Made by a program: the position numbers and the translations under genes | Assembly (NCBI GenBank): GCA_016756855.1 | Contig: JAESPD010000021.1 | Location: 1-56,989, forward strand | Direction: 5' to 3' | DNA length: 56,989 bases | Source: a gamma proteobacterium endosymbiont of Lamellibrachia anaximandri | Lineage (GTDB): Bacteria > Pseudomonadota > Gammaproteobacteria > Chromatiales > Chromatiaceae | Part shown: one piece after another, positions 1-9,728 of the stretch | How the letters are laid out: each line of letters begins with the position of its first letter | Position numbering within the stretch: the stretch's first letter is position 1 | Notes under the pieces: generated by a model | Told to the model about the DNA's origin: nothing | Databases searched by the model: none | The model's input: only the letters and a program-made list of their open reading frames with translations

Positions 1-214
1 CGGCGACCAGGGACTGGATCTGAGTCTTCATCGTCTTCGTTCGGTTTGGACTGCGGAAAACGAATAAGAATAACAGATTGGAGGTCATCGAGGAGGTGAA
101 GGGTACGATGACGGCCAGTAGCGTAAACACAAACCAGTGGGCGCGTTCACGGCCCAGCTGTGAGTCAGAAAATGGGGCTTGGAGAGCGCGTAGCAGGTCG
201 CGTAGAATGAACAT
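1..214 (-). CDS. Possible transposase N-terminus, cut by window edge
   Basis: An open frame runs from an ATG at 214 to the left edge with no stop, giving about 71 residues that begin MFILRDLLRALQ and contain LGRERAHWFVFTLLAVIVPF. This arrangement resembles the amino end of DDE transposases of the IS4-like type that I have seen in related gammaproteobacteria, but the catalytic residues would lie outside the window. After about residue 48 the sequence loses resemblance to that family, so a frameshift or decay is possible. No terminal repeat can be seen here. It could instead be an unrelated small membrane protein. The family call is a memory-based inference and only moderately secure. Confidence 0.4.
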   Translation of the reverse strand, partial: MFILRDLLRALQAPFSDSQLGRERAHWFVFTLLAVIVPFTSSMTSNLLFLFVFRSPNRTKTMKTQIQSLVA

Positions 215-461
215 TGAATGGGGGTTCTTTTTGGTGTGTTATCAATGATTTAGCACCACTGATTATACCCGAAAAGCGGCCCTCATTCACCCTATCCGAT
301 TGATATTTCTGTGATTATTTACGCTTCATGCATGCAGGGGGAATTAAAATACTATCCCGAAAATATTAGCTACTACTTATATTTGCCGGCAAAAAACGGT
401 GAAACTTCAGTATTTAAATAGCAACCTACTTGAAATAGTAACCTACGGCGGAAACCTTATT

Positions 462-1214
462 TTGAACAGTGCCTCTCCATGTGTTTGCCGGACTCGGCGG
501 TGTTTGGCGGAAGAACCGCTCGAAGTGGAGTGCGATGCCTGCGGCCTTGATCCCATCTGCCAGGTACTTGATTATGCAGAGGCAGGCAGCGGGGTTCCCG
601 AGGGTGTCCTGTTGCGTCGGCTGCCGGTGGCCAGGGGTGAGACGCTATTTCAAGCCAACGGGGCCTTCAGCTCCATCTATGCAGTCAAATCCGGCTCCTT
701 CAAGACCTATACATCCTCTCCTGGAGGTGGCGATCGGGTGATCGGTTTCCATCAGCCTGGCGAGTTGATCGGCGTCGAGGCGGTCTCCAGCGGCAGCTAT
801 CCCTGCACTGCGCGTGCACTGGAACCCAGTAGTGTATGCGAACTGCGGATCTCCCGGTTACCAGAGGCCGGGCGTCCTAATGAGGCCGTACAGCAGGCGC
901 TGATCCAGTTGCTCGGCAGCGAAGTGGCCTTCAGCCACATTGTCACCACCGCGCTGATTCAGCAGAATGGCGAGCAACGATTGGCCGCGTTTCTACTGAA
1001 TATTTCCCACCGCCGTTTAGAGCGTGGATTGCCGGAGAGCGAATTCTGCCTGCAGATGTCCCGCGCCGATATTGCCAACTACCTCGGCTTGGCCAGCGAG
1101 ACGGTGAGTCGACTGTTGACCCGGTTTCAGAATCAGGGGTTGATTACACTGCGCCGTAAGCAGGTTCTGCTTCGGGATCACGCCGGGCTGATGTCGATCA
1201 TTGAGCCCAACTAA
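462..1214 (+). CDS. fnr: FNR-type oxygen-sensing transcription regulator
   Basis: A CRP/FNR-superfamily activator expected to bind a 4Fe-4S cluster and control genes for low-oxygen respiration. From a TTG at 462 the protein is 250 residues, the usual FNR length, and the cluster cysteines fall at 24, 27 and 33 (C-x2-C-x5-C, CDACGLDPIC) with the distal one at 126 (SSVCEL), close to E. coli positions 20, 23, 29 and 122. The C-terminal helix-turn-helix reads ANYLGLASETVSRLLTRFQ, with the E..SR residues that read TTGAT half-sites. A GGCGGA sits 9 nt before the TTG. An upstream GTG at 399 would add 21 residues and lacks a clear ribosome site. It lies directly before the cbb3 oxidase genes, its likely targets. 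Confidence 0.9.
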   Translation: MNSASPCVCRTRRCLAEEPLEVECDACGLDPICQVLDYAEAGSGVPEGVLLRRLPVARGETLFQANGAFSSIYAVKSGSFKTYTSSPGGGDRVIGFHQPGELIGVEAVSSGSYPCTARALEPSSVCELRISRLPEAGRPNEAVQQALIQLLGSEVAFSHIVTTALIQQNGEQRLAAFLLNISHRRLERGLPESEFCLQMSRADIANYLGLASETVSRLLTRFQNQGLITLRRKQVLLRDHAGLMSIIEPN

Positions 1215-1241
1215 AGTCCTTCTCTTCTCTTGCCGGCAGGC

Positions 1242-1271
1242 ATGTTTTTTGTGTAATGACACAAAAAACAT
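1242..1271. terminator. 13-bp perfect inverted repeat after fnr
   Basis: ATGTTTTTTGTGT and its exact complement are separated by the four bases AATG, beginning 28 nt after the fnr stop. It could fold as an AT-rich hairpin ending fnr transcription or be a two-fold-symmetric protein site. There is no GC-rich stem, so intrinsic terminator strength is doubtful. Confidence 0.45.
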
Positions 1272-1399
1272 ACGGAAATCCAATTAGTTTATTAGCGATT
1301 CCTTTGTCTTGGATCAATCAAATAATAATAAAAAATTTAATGCCAGGATAATCAACGACTAAGAACGCTGTAGGGTTGCTTTCATTGATGCATTGGATC

Positions 1400-1413
1400 T
1401 TGACATTTGTCAG
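1400..1413 (+). promoter_or_regulatory. FNR/DNR-like box upstream of ccoN
   Basis: TTGAC-ATTT-GTCAG matches the FNR-family dyad (TTGAT-N4-ATCAA) with the T-to-C and A-to-G changes seen in related DNR/ANR-type sites and one further end mismatch. It lies about 115 nt before the ccoN ATG. The rest of the 307-nt space between fnr and ccoN holds the inverted repeat at 1242-1271, an AT-rich tract at 1320-1340, a perfect TGTGA-TT-TCACA palindrome at 1445-1456, and a purine-rich ribosome site just before 1522. No coding sequence is seen there. Confidence 0.45.
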
Positions 1414-1521
1414 GATTGAGAGTGAGATATGCCACGCCTCATTGTGTGATTTCACATGATGGGCAATTGGGGTTTCCCGAAAATTCACGCAACGTTCAAT
1501 AATCTGTAAAGAGGGGGGTTC

Positions 1522-2955
1522 ATGGACGCCGCAGCAGAACAGAAGTACAATCTAGGCATTGTACGCTGGTTCACCGTCATGGCAGTTGTCTACCTGGTAG
1601 TAGGCACTCTGGTGGGGACTTACGTCGCCTCAGAACTGGCATGGCCATTTCTGAACTTTGATATTCCGTATCTCACATTTGGGCGCTTGCGTCCGCTCCA
1701 CACCAACGCAGTCATCTTTGCCTTCGGCGGATGTGCGTTGATGGCAACGTCATTCTACAGTGTTCAGCGCACCTGCGGTGTCCGTCTGTGGAGTGACAAA
1801 CTGGCCTGGTTCGTCTTCATTGGCTGGAATCTGATCATCGTCTCCGCCGTCATCACTCTGCCCCTGGGTATCAACCAGGCTAAAGAGTATGCAGAGCTGG
1901 AGTGGCCGATCGATCTGGCAATCGCCGTGGTCTGGCTCGTCTACATGTTCAACTTCATCATGACCCTGGCGACCCGGAAGAGCTCTCACATCTATGTGTC
2001 CAACTGGTTCTTCCTGGGCATGATGGTGATGATCACCTATCTGCACGTGGTCAACAGCTTGGCGATCCCGGTTGATCTGTTCAAGTCCTACTCACTGTTC
2101 TCCGGTGTACAGGATGCGATGATCCAGTGGTGGTGGGGCCATAACGCGGTAGGTTTCTACCTGACTGCCGGCTTCCTGGGAATCATGTACTACTTCGTGC
2201 CCAAGCAGGCGGGTCGTCCCGTCTACTCCTATCGTCTGTCAGTTATCCACTTCTGGGCGCTGATGTTCGGTTATGTATGGCTGGGTGCGCATCATCTGCA
2301 GTACACCGCTCTGCCTGACTGGACCGGTTCTCTGGGTGCGGCTGTCTCCATCGCTATGATCATTCCTTCCTGGGGTGGCGCGGTGAACGGTATGATGACC
2401 CTCTCCGGTGCATGGGACAAACTGCGTACTGACTATGTTCTGCGCTTCCTGATCATGTCTCTGGCCTTCTACGCCATGTCGACCTTCGAAGGTCCGATCA
2501 TGTCGATCAAGACGGTTAACGCGCTCTCCCACTACACCGACTGGACCGTTGGTCACGTACACTCCGGTGCTTTGGGTTGGGTTGCCATGGTTGCCATCGG
2601 CGCCATCTACCACATGATGACCCGTACCTTCCACACCGAAATGTGGTCCACCAAGCTGATCAATGCTCACTTCTGGACTGCTACCATCGGTACCGTGGTC
2701 TACGTCGTGGCGATGTGGGTATCCGGCATCATGCAGGGTTTGATGTGGCGTGCTTATGACGAGTACGGCACCTTGGCCTACACCTTCGCAGAATCTGTTG
2801 AAGCCATGCATCCCTATTACGCAATGCGCGCCATTGGCGGCATGATCTTCGTAACAGGTGCTCTGCTGATGCTTATCAACGTGCTGATGACGGTCCGCAA
2901 GGCCGCCAGTGAAGGCAGCGTGCGAGCGGCTTCCACAGCTGCCGTTAGCGCTTAA
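1522..2955 (+). CDS. ccoN: cbb3-type cytochrome c oxidase subunit I
   Basis: Catalytic subunit of the high-affinity cbb3 oxidase, a multi-pass inner-membrane protein that reduces oxygen at a heme b3-CuB centre. At 477 residues it is the usual length. Expected ligands are visible: His60 in RPLHTNA, His207 in [11 protein letters not shown], the His257-His258 pair preceded by Tyr251, and His345/His347 in [10 protein letters not shown]. The ATG follows a GAGGGGGG ribosome site. It begins the ccoNOQP operon and the next gene starts 18 nt after its stop. Regulation by the adjacent FNR is inferred from the box at 1400. Confidence 0.98.
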   Translation: MDAAAEQKYNLGIVRWFTVMAVVYLVVGTLVGTYVASELAWPFLNFDIPYLTFGRLRPLHTNAVIFAFGGCALMATSFYSVQRTCGVRLWSDKLAWFVFIGWNLIIVSAVITLPLGINQAKEYAELEWPIDLAIAVVWLVYMFNFIMTLATRKSSHIYVSNWFFLGMMVMITYLHVVNSLAIPVDLFKSYSLFSGVQDAMIQWWWGHNAVGFYLTAGFLGIMYYFVPKQAGRPVYSYRLSVIHFWALMFGYVWLGAHHLQYTALPDWTGSLGAAVSIAMIIPSWGGAVNGMMTLSGAWDKLRTDYVLRFLIMSLAFYAMSTFEGPIMSIKTVNALSHYTDWTVGHVHSGALGWVAMVAIGAIYHMMTRTFHTEMWSTKLINAHFWTATIGTVVYVVAMWVSGIMQGLMWRAYDEYGTLAYTFAESVEAMHPYYAMRAIGGMIFVTGALLMLINVLMTVRKAASEGSVRAASTAAVSA

Positions 2956-2973
2956 TAAAGGGGGTTTGTCAAA

Positions 2974-3687
2974 ATGGCGAATAACAATGAAGCAGTCGGT
3001 ATGCAGGAGAAGATGGAGAAAAACATCTGGATGTTCCTGTTTTTCCTGGCTATTGCACTGTCCGTCGGTGGTCTCGTGGAGATCGTTCCGCTGTTCCTGA
3101 TCGACGATACTATGGAGCACAATAAGGCTCCTGAACTTGTCTGGCAGCGCCAGGCGGGTCAGACCCTAGCCGATCACAAGCCGGGTGACGGGATGCGTCC
3201 CTACACCGCGCTTGAGCTTGCGGGTCGCGACGTCTATCAGCGGGAAGGGTGCTATCTCTGCCACTCCCAGATGATCCGTCCGTTCCGTGACGAGAAGGAA
3301 CGTTATGGTCACTACTCACTGGCTTCGGAGTCGATGTACGACCATCCGTTCCAGTGGGGCTCCAAGCGTACCGGTCCTGACTTTGCCCGTCTTGGTGGCA
3401 AATACTCTGATGATTGGCACCGCAAGCATCTGCGCGCACCTCGCTCGGTCGTGCCTGAGTCTGTCATGCCTAACTATCCCTGGTTCCAGGAGAACTCAGT
3501 GGAAGGTGTGGACATGGCTGCCCGTTTCAGCGTCATGCAGCTGATGGGTGTTCCTTATACTGATGAGGACATCGCCAGCGCAAATGCTGAACTGGCGGGC
3601 AAGAGTGAGGAAGACGCGATGGTTGCCTACCTTCAGGTGTTGGGCACCATGGCCAAACTGGACGATAGCAAGGCTTATCGTGAATAG
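2974..3687 (+). CDS. ccoO: cbb3 oxidase monoheme cytochrome c subunit II
   Basis: Membrane-anchored monoheme cytochrome c of the cbb3 oxidase, passing electrons toward CcoN. It has one N-terminal membrane helix at about residues 18-43 and a periplasmic heme domain with CYLCH at 93-97. A likely axial methionine is Met165 in ESVMPNYPW. The length of 237 residues is somewhat longer than many CcoO proteins but normal in gammaproteobacteria. It is 18 nt downstream of ccoN, and its stop codon lies inside the beginning of ccoQ. Confidence 0.97.
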   Translation: MANNNEAVGMQEKMEKNIWMFLFFLAIALSVGGLVEIVPLFLIDDTMEHNKAPELVWQRQAGQTLADHKPGDGMRPYTALELAGRDVYQREGCYLCHSQMIRPFRDEKERYGHYSLASESMYDHPFQWGSKRTGPDFARLGGKYSDDWHRKHLRAPRSVVPESVMPNYPWFQENSVEGVDMAARFSVMQLMGVPYTDEDIASANAELAGKSEEDAMVAYLQVLGTMAKLDDSKAYRE

Positions 3688-3892
3688 TTTGGCTGAGTAC
3701 TTTCATACTGATTGGGAGGCTATGACCACCAATGACTGGGTAGGTCTGGTTATGACGGTGGTCACATTCCTCCTGATGGTAGGTTTGTACTTCTACGCAT
3801 TGCGTCCGAAAAATCGGGATAAGCTGGAGAAGAACCGGTTTATCCCGATGGATGAAGATCGAATAGATAGCGGAGAAAAAAATGGCGGATAA
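3680..3892 (+). CDS. ccoQ: cbb3 oxidase small subunit (CcoQ, subunit 3 type)
   Basis: Small single-span membrane subunit thought to stabilise the cbb3 complex. I choose the GTG at 3680, overlapping the ccoO stop by 8 nt, because it gives 70 residues starting [19 protein letters not shown] and the FHTDW-AMT segment recurs in long gammaproteobacterial CcoQ proteins; an AGG lies 7 nt before it. An ATG at 3722 would give a 56-residue form and has GGAGG only 2 nt away. The membrane helix is followed by a basic and then acidic tail (MDEDRID). The 3' end overlaps ccoP by 11 nt, suggesting translational coupling. Confidence 0.85.
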   Translation: MNSLAEYFHTDWEAMTTNDWVGLVMTVVTFLLMVGLYFYALRPKNRDKLEKNRFIPMDEDRIDSGEKNGG

Positions 3893-4733
3893 CAATCCAT
3901 TTCCGGGTGAAAACAATACCGGACACATCTGGGATGACAATATCAGGGAGCTTGCCAACCCACCTCCACGCTGGTGGATGATAGCCTTCTGGGCCTCCAT
4001 CGCCTGGTTTTTTGGTTACGGTGTGCTCTACCCCATGTACCCAATCGGTCAGAAGCCGACTGAGGGGGTTATGGGCTGGACCCAAATCAAGGAGTATCAG
4101 GAAGGTGTTGATGAGGTCGTGGCGGTTCGTGCCGAGCTCGAAAATCAGCTGAAGGATATGAGTGCCAAGGATATCTTGGCCAATCCTGGGCTTGCTGACT
4201 ACACCGTGGCCTCCGTCAAGGTGCTGTTTGGCGATAACTGTGCGCCATGCCACGGCGGCGGCGGTCAGGGTGGCCCCGGCTTCCCGGTGCTGGCTGATGA
4301 TGATTGGCTCTTTGGTGGTACTGTCGAGACTATCGAACAGACCATCACCATGGGTCGGAAAGGCATCATGACTGCACATGGCAAGATCCTTTCCGGTGCA
4401 GAAGCCGATAAACTTGTTGATGCGATCGTGGCGGGTGACCCCATGTCGGATCCTAACTTCCTGCAGAAGGGCTGCGTCGCCTGTCACGGCATGGATGGTA
4501 AAGGTATGCAGATGTTGGGTTCGGCTAACCTGACTGATGGCATCTACCGTTTCGTTCCGGGAGAAGGCGAGTCTATCAAAGACAGCGTCAAACAGACCAT
4601 TCTGCACGGTGTCAACGATGTAACTGACCCGCAGACCCGTGAGGCGGTAATGCCTTCATTTGGTGATCGTCTGTCAAAAGACGAGATCAAAAAGCTGGCT
4701 GTCTATGTCTACAAGTTCGGCGGCGGACAGTAG
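3882..4733 (+). CDS. ccoP: cbb3 oxidase diheme cytochrome c subunit III
   Basis: Diheme electron-entry subunit of the cbb3 oxidase. The 283-residue protein has a cytosolic N-terminal stretch with the HIWDDNIRELANPPPRWW motif of the family, one membrane segment at about 32-52, and two periplasmic heme sites, CAPCH at 120-124 and CVACH at 198-202. The start is the ATG inside the end of ccoQ. It is the last structural subunit of the operon and is followed by a 41-codon ORF and a terminator. Confidence 0.97.
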   Translation: MADNNPFPGENNTGHIWDDNIRELANPPPRWWMIAFWASIAWFFGYGVLYPMYPIGQKPTEGVMGWTQIKEYQEGVDEVVAVRAELENQLKDMSAKDILANPGLADYTVASVKVLFGDNCAPCHGGGGQGGPGFPVLADDDWLFGGTVETIEQTITMGRKGIMTAHGKILSGAEADKLVDAIVAGDPMSDPNFLQKGCVACHGMDGKGMQMLGSANLTDGIYRFVPGEGESIKDSVKQTILHGVNDVTDPQTREAVMPSFGDRLSKDEIKKLAVYVYKFGGGQ

Positions 4734-4806
4734 CAAGAGCCTTATTTCCTGGTAAGCGCGTGATGGAGTCTTCCGTCACGCGCGGCAATAATTTAAGGGG
4801 TATGTT

Positions 4807-4932
4807 ATGCATTGGGATGCGGTAACGATAGGTTCGATTGTTTCGGTGGTGATCTGTGTGGTGATCATCGTTTATCTCGGCTTTAAGGTCAGTGCTTTGG
4901 TAAAGAGCGATGCTGAGAAACACAAACAGTAA
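4807..4932 (+). CDS. Small single-span membrane protein after ccoP
   Basis: A 41-residue ORF, MHWDAVTIGS onward, with one hydrophobic helix at about residues 7-25 and a basic, polar tail ending SDAEKHKQ. An AAGGGG ribosome site lies 6 nt before the ATG. It sits between ccoP and a strong terminator, so it should be co-transcribed with ccoNOQP. Small helices such as CcoM are known cbb3 components in some pseudomonads, and small uncharacterised single-span proteins occur after ccoP in relatives. I cannot assign it to either. A cbb3 accessory role is inference from position. Confidence 0.65.
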   Translation: MHWDAVTIGSIVSVVICVVIIVYLGFKVSALVKSDAEKHKQ

Positions 4933-4956
4933 TAATCGGTGATTGTATAGTTAGAG

Positions 4957-4985
4957 AAGGGGGGATTTATCCCCCCTTTTTTTTT
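4957..4985 (+). terminator. Rho-independent terminator of the ccoNOQP operon
   Basis: AAGGGGGG-ATTTAT-CCCCCCTT forms an 8-bp stem, six pairs of it G-C, with a six-base loop, followed directly by a run of T residues. It lies 24 nt after the small ORF and before ccoG, separating the oxidase structural operon from the assembly genes. Confidence 0.9.
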
Positions 4986-5130
4986 GGAATGTATCGTGGT
5001 TTTTCGTAGCCATAGATAAACACCATTGTTGTATCTGTTTTGACAAATCGCATTGGTTAATATGCTGGTTTTAAGAATAATGTTACGTAGAATCCTGAGA
5101 CGACAAATATTTTAATGTGAGGTATCCACC

Positions 5131-6558
5131 TTGAGCGCCGAACAGAAATCCCCCCAACAGTCTGCCGTTGATGAACTCTACGATGAGGCGGAACACTGGA
5201 ATCTGAATACCGGCGAGGAGACAATCCATGCAAAACGCATGGGCGGCCTCTGGCGAAACATCAAATGGCTGTCAGCCTCTGTCTGGATCCTTTTCTTTAT
5301 CGCTCCCTATCTCAGGTGGGGTGATCGACAGGCGATACTTTTTGATATACCCAACCGCCAGTTTCATATCCTGAACACGACGATTCTGCCTCAGGATTTC
5401 TGGATGCTCTCCCTGCTGCTGCTATTTTTTGCCTTGCTGCTGGCGGTATCGACAGCATTGGCAGGGCGGATCTATTGTGGATATTTCTGTTTTCAGACGG
5501 TTTGGACCGATGTCTTTACCTGGCTGGACGAGAAACTGGAAGGCACGGCACCGAAGCGCAGGAAACTGGACAAGGCTAAACTCGATTTTGCGAAATTCCG
5601 TATCAAGTTCACCAAACATCTTATCTGGCTGTTGATCTCTGTGTTGACCGGCATCAGTTTTGTAGCCTGGTTTTATGACGCATATGATCTCTGGTCGGAT
5701 ATTTTTAGCCTGCAAGCGGGATCTACGGCATACGGTACCATCGCACTTTTTACTGCAGGCACCTATGTGCTGGCCGGTTATATGCGTGAACAGGCCTGCT
5801 TCTGGCTCTGTCCCTACGCCCGTATTCAGGGGGTTATGGTGGACAATACCACCCTGGTTCCTACTTATGATTTCAAACGGGGTGAGCCTCGTGGTCGAAT
5901 TGTAAAAGGGCAGTCAGAGGATGAGCGGACCACTGGCGATTGTGTTGACTGTAAGCAGTGCATTGCAGTCTGCCCTACTGGGGTCGATATTCGCCACGGC
6001 CAGCAGGAAGGTTGTATCACCTGCGGCCTGTGTATCGATGCCTGCGACCTGGTCATGGAAAAACTTGACCGGCCCAAGGGCCTCATTCGCTACGAATCCC
6101 TTGATGTGCTTGAAGGCGGCGAGAATCGTCCGCTGCTCAAACGTCCACGTGTTTGGGTCTATGGATTGATCATGTCAGCCGCTCTGGCCGGAATCGGCTA
6201 TGGACTTAGCACCCTCGATGCGTTGGAGCTGAAGGTGATCCATGCCAGGCAGCCGCTCTTCGTGCTGCTGAGCAACGGTTCGATTCAGAACAAGTACACC
6301 CTGAAAGTGCTCAACAAGATGACCAAGGATGTGCCGGTGACGATTACTGCGACCGGGCCTGAGGGACTGATTCTCGTTGATGCAGACGGCATTACCGCCA
6401 AGCATGGCAAGGTAACGCCGAGAACGGTGTTTGTGCGGGTTCCCAAGTCGAATCTGAAAGGGGAAAATACCCCGATCATCTTCCAGGTCGAGGGTGAAGA
6501 GAGTGGCGAGGTGTTCGTGGGCACGCGTAAGAGTGTCTTTATTGGACCAAAGTACTGA
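5131..6558 (+). CDS. ccoG: cbb3 oxidase accessory protein CcoG (FixG/RdxA)
   Basis: Membrane-bound iron-sulfur protein of the CcoG/FixG/RdxA family, linked to cupric reduction during delivery of copper to the cbb3 active site. It has 475 residues. Membrane segments lie at about 45-62, 90-112, 165-182, 203-218 and 345-362, with a family CGYFCFQ motif at 116-122 and CFWLCPYARIQG near 223-234. Two 4Fe-4S sites follow, with Cys 271, 274, 277, 281 and Cys 295, 298, 301, 305. The C-terminal domain is Ig-like, as in the family. The TTG start has GAGGT upstream. About 200 nt of non-coding DNA with the ccoP terminator precede it, so it probably has its own promoter. Confidence 0.96.
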   Translation: MSAEQKSPQQSAVDELYDEAEHWNLNTGEETIHAKRMGGLWRNIKWLSASVWILFFIAPYLRWGDRQAILFDIPNRQFHILNTTILPQDFWMLSLLLLFFALLLAVSTALAGRIYCGYFCFQTVWTDVFTWLDEKLEGTAPKRRKLDKAKLDFAKFRIKFTKHLIWLLISVLTGISFVAWFYDAYDLWSDIFSLQAGSTAYGTIALFTAGTYVLAGYMREQACFWLCPYARIQGVMVDNTTLVPTYDFKRGEPRGRIVKGQSEDERTTGDCVDCKQCIAVCPTGVDIRHGQQEGCITCGLCIDACDLVMEKLDRPKGLIRYESLDVLEGGENRPLLKRPRVWVYGLIMSAALAGIGYGLSTLDALELKVIHARQPLFVLLSNGSIQNKYTLKVLNKMTKDVPVTITATGPEGLILVDADGITAKHGKVTPRTVFVRVPKSNLKGENTPIIFQVEGEESGEVFVGTRKSVFIGPKY

Positions 6559-6578
6559 TATAATCCCTGTCGCATGGA

Positions 6579-6604
6579 GGGGGCGGGCTGAAAGGTCCGC
6601 CCCC
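6579..6604 (+). terminator. GC-rich hairpin between ccoG and fixH
   Basis: GGGGGCGG and CCGCCCCC form an 8-bp stem around a 10-nt loop, starting 20 nt after the ccoG stop. No T run follows, so it may be a partial terminator or an mRNA-processing/stability hairpin within the assembly operon. Confidence 0.5.
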
Positions 6605-6642
6605 TTACTATTTGTGGTTTTGGCCTGTTAACGATTTGATTT

Positions 6643-7152
6643 ATGAATATGGCAAACAAAAATTCTGCTTGGAGAAGTCCCTGGGTCATCGGCTGGGTGG
6701 CTATGGTGGCCATCTTTTTTTCCATGAATTTGATAATGATCTTTTTGGCAGTGGATAATGATTCCGGGCTGGTCGTAGAAGATTTCTATGAGCGTGGCCA
6801 GGATTATGAAAAGAACATGCTCAAACGTCAGGCGCGGGATCCCGGTTGGCTGATGGAAGTGCAGTTGCCAAAAAAGATCGAGATCGATCAGTCTGTGCTC
6901 TGCCGTTTCGTGGTGAAAGACAAGACGGGGGAGGCGGTAACGCCAGACGCGGTTATCCTCTATGTCTATCGTCCTTCCGACGCTAGGCAGGATTTCACCA
7001 TACCGATGAAAGTGGTTGAGCCCGGCGTCTACGAAACCCAGGTGGCTTTCCCGCTGATCGGCGCTTGGGATATGCTCGTCAGTGCCAAACTTGGCGAAGA
7101 TGAATTCAATACCCCCAAACGCGTCGGGGTCGGTATCGACTGGCAGCCCTGA
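6643..7152 (+). CDS. fixH: FixH/CcoH family cbb3 assembly protein
   Basis: FixH-family protein needed for stable assembly of cbb3 oxidase. The 169-residue product has one N-terminal membrane helix (about 13-38), then [15 protein letters not shown], the usual family signature, and a periplasmic beta-rich domain. It may start at the ATG at 6643 or at the in-frame ATG at 6649; neither has a strong ribosome site. It lies between ccoG and ccoI, the normal order ccoG-fixH-ccoI-ccoS, and its stop is only 8 nt before the next start. Confidence 0.93.
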   Translation: MNMANKNSAWRSPWVIGWVAMVAIFFSMNLIMIFLAVDNDSGLVVEDFYERGQDYEKNMLKRQARDPGWLMEVQLPKKIEIDQSVLCRFVVKDKTGEAVTPDAVILYVYRPSDARQDFTIPMKVVEPGVYETQVAFPLIGAWDMLVSAKLGEDEFNTPKRVGVGIDWQP

Positions 7153-7160
7153 GTCGCATA

Positions 7161-9659
7161 GTGATTGAATCGAGCGCGGAGCGGCAATGCTTCCACTGTA
7201 GCCTGCCGATCCCTCCTGCGGATGAGGTCATTGCCGAGATCGAGGGTGAACGGCAACATTTCTGCTGTAATGGCTGCAAGTCGGTCTGTGAAGCGATCTA
7301 TCAGGCAGGGCTCGAGGGTTTCTACCAGCGAACCCCGGAAGATGCGTCACTGGCGCCGCCGCCGGATATTCCCAAGGAGCTTGCGCTCTACGATCTGGAT
7401 GAAGTTCAGGAAGAGTTCGTCGGTGATTTGGGCGAAGCCCGGGATATCCATCTGCTGGTGGAGGGGATTCACTGCGCTGCCTGCGTCTGGCTCATCGAAC
7501 ATAGTCTCAACGCCATGCCCGGCATTATCGAGGCGCGGGTCAACCTCTCCGGCAAGCGACTGCATGTCAAATGGCACAACGGACAGGTCGCACTCTCAGC
7601 TATCATCAGCCGCTTGGGGCAGATCGGTTATGCTGCGGTGCCCTATGATCCCGAGGTTGCCGAGGGCAAGCTGAAACAGCAGAACCGGAACCTGTTGTAT
7701 CGGATGGCGTTTGCTGGCTTCGGTATGATGAATCTGATGTGGATCTCCATCGCGCTCTATTCCGGAGCGGATGAGGGAGAGTTTCGCAGTCTCTTTCACT
7801 GGGTCGGCTTTATGCTGGCAACGCCGGTACTGCTCTATTCAGGGTTTCCGTTTTTCAAAGGTGCCTGGTCGGGTATAAAGAACTTTCACCTGGGCATGGA
7901 TCTGCCTATTGCCATCGGCGCCAGCATCACCTATCTCTATTCGGTCTATGTCACCGTCACTGGAACCCAAACCGGCGAAGTCTACTACGACACTGTTGTC
8001 AACTTTCTGTTCGTTATCCTTGTGGGACGCTATCTGGAGGCGATCTCCAAACGGCAGGCAGTGGCGGCAACTCAGCGGTTGCTCGACCTGCAGCCCCGGG
8101 TGGCGACGGTTTTCCGTGACGGTGATGAGAAGATTGTTCCAATCCGCGCAGTGGCCGTCGACGAGGTGGTGCTCGTCAAACCGGGTGAGCGCATCCCCGT
8201 CGATGGCACGGTGATCGAAGGGCAGAGTGTTGTGGATGAGGCGATGCTGACTGGTGAAGCGCAGCCCGTAACCAAGATGGTTGGGGCTTCCGTCTCCGCC
8301 GGTACCATCAACAGCCACGGCATGCTGCAACTGAAGGTGGTCAGTTCACTGAAGGATACGGCCTTGGGGCGGATCATCCGCCTGGTGGAGGAGGCGCAGG
8401 CCTCGAAGGCGCCGATTCAGTGTATGACGGACCGGATCGTCCCCTGGTTCGTTATGGTGACCCTGGGCCTTGCAACCGCCACCTTCCTCTGGTGGGTGGG
8501 GACCGACCTGGAGGTCGCCCTGCTGGCCGCAACTTCCGTCTTGATCATTACCTGTCCCTGCGCTTTTGGGCTGGCTACTCCCATGTCGATCGCCGTCGCT
8601 TCGGGGCTGGGGGCGAAGTACGGCATTCTGGTCAGGAATGGCGAGGTACTGGAGACGCTCTCATCCATCAACCACGTCGTCTTCGATAAAACCGGCACTC
8701 TCACCGAAGGGAAGATGTCGGTTGTCCTGGTACAAATGGATGGTTGTGAATGGCGCGAAGCTGATAGCGAAGCGATACCTGCGGAAGTTCAGTCACTTAT
8801 GACAAAATTAGCGGCCCTGGAACGCTACTCTGAGCATCCCACGGCGCTGGCAATCCTGTCATGGGCTGAATCGCAGGGGTTGAGCTTTCGTTCGATGACG
8901 GCCACTGGCTTCGAGAACGAACCAGGGTTCGGTATCCGTGGCATTGTAGCGGGTGAATCGCTGCTGTCTGGTAGCAGCGGCTGGTTGCAGAAGAACCAGA
9001 TCAAACTACAGGTTTCTCTGGAGCAGCAGGCAGCAGCGCTTGATCAGCGAGGAATTGGCTCCATCCGGATTGCAGTGGATGGCAAAGAGGTGGCGTTGAT
9101 CGGTATCGAGGATCGGATTCGTGAAGAGGCGCCTGCACTGATTCGCGACCTCAAAGCGGAGGGCATGGAAGTGACCCTGTTGAGCGGGGACCGGCGTCAG
9201 GCAGCCGAGGCGATTGCCGAGCGTCTGGGAGGCATGGAGGTGATAGCCGAGGTGTTGCCCGAAGAGAAGGATCAGGTCATCCAGTCACTGCAGGCGGATG
9301 GGAGAAAGGTCGCCATGGTGGGCGATGGAGTGAACGACGCACCGGCACTGGTACGGGCTGATGTGGGAATCGCTATGGGATCCGGCACCGATGTCTCCAT
9401 CGCCAGTGCTGATATTGTGCTGATGAGCAGTGAGCTCGAGAAGGTTCGTCTGGCTGCCGGTCTCTCGCGGCGGACCCTGAAAACCATCCGGCAGAATATC
9501 GCTATCTCCATTGTCTACAATCTCATTATGGTGCCGTTGGCGATGGCTGCAATCGTGACGCCCTTGGTGGCTGCGATCTCCATGCCCCTGAGTTCACTGG
9601 CAGTGATCGGAAACTCTGCCCGGATACGCACTCTGTTCCGGGGCGTCAAAGCCCGGTAA
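7161..9659 (+). CDS. ccoI: Copper-exporting P1B-type ATPase CcoI/FixI
   Basis: Inner-membrane copper ATPase that supplies copper for cbb3 maturation. The 832-residue protein has an N-terminal Cys-rich segment (CFHC at 10-13 and CCNGC at 35-39), a heavy-metal-associated domain with CAAC at 105-108, membrane helices, the metal-site CPC at 465-467, the phosphorylation motif DKTGTLTEG at Asp509, an SEHP motif in the nucleotide domain and [10 protein letters not shown] near 721. The start is GTG. It follows fixH with an 8-nt gap. The CPC and Cys-rich N-terminus separate it from bulk copper-detoxification pumps, in agreement with its position in the assembly cluster. Confidence 0.97.
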   Translation: MIESSAERQCFHCSLPIPPADEVIAEIEGERQHFCCNGCKSVCEAIYQAGLEGFYQRTPEDASLAPPPDIPKELALYDLDEVQEEFVGDLGEARDIHLLVEGIHCAACVWLIEHSLNAMPGIIEARVNLSGKRLHVKWHNGQVALSAIISRLGQIGYAAVPYDPEVAEGKLKQQNRNLLYRMAFAGFGMMNLMWISIALYSGADEGEFRSLFHWVGFMLATPVLLYSGFPFFKGAWSGIKNFHLGMDLPIAIGASITYLYSVYVTVTGTQTGEVYYDTVVNFLFVILVGRYLEAISKRQAVAATQRLLDLQPRVATVFRDGDEKIVPIRAVAVDEVVLVKPGERIPVDGTVIEGQSVVDEAMLTGEAQPVTKMVGASVSAGTINSHGMLQLKVVSSLKDTALGRIIRLVEEAQASKAPIQCMTDRIVPWFVMVTLGLATATFLWWVGTDLEVALLAATSVLIITCPCAFGLATPMSIAVASGLGAKYGILVRNGEVLETLSSINHVVFDKTGTLTEGKMSVVLVQMDGCEWREADSEAIPAEVQSLMTKLAALERYSEHPTALAILSWAESQGLSFRSMTATGFENEPGFGIRGIVAGESLLSGSSGWLQKNQIKLQVSLEQQAAALDQRGIGSIRIAVDGKEVALIGIEDRIREEAPALIRDLKAEGMEVTLLSGDRRQAAEAIAERLGGMEVIAEVLPEEKDQVIQSLQADGRKVAMVGDGVNDAPALVRADVGIAMGSGTDVSIASADIVLMSSELEKVRLAAGLSRRTLKTIRQNIAISIVYNLIMVPLAMAAIVTPLVAAISMPLSSLAVIGNSARIRTLFRGVKAR

Positions 9660-9728
9660 AATCCAGCTTACGAAGCAACACTGTTTCTGGATGGAAGCAG
9701 GTTGCTCCAATCTTAACGGAGCACAGTT

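Noticed and set aside
1445-1456. TGTGA-TT-TCACA as a CRP site
   Set aside because: CRP sites need a six-base spacer; this palindrome has two, so CRP binding is unlikely.
5040-5063. TTGACA and TAATAT as a ccoG promoter
   Set aside because: The spacer is only 12 bp, too short for a sigma-70 promoter.
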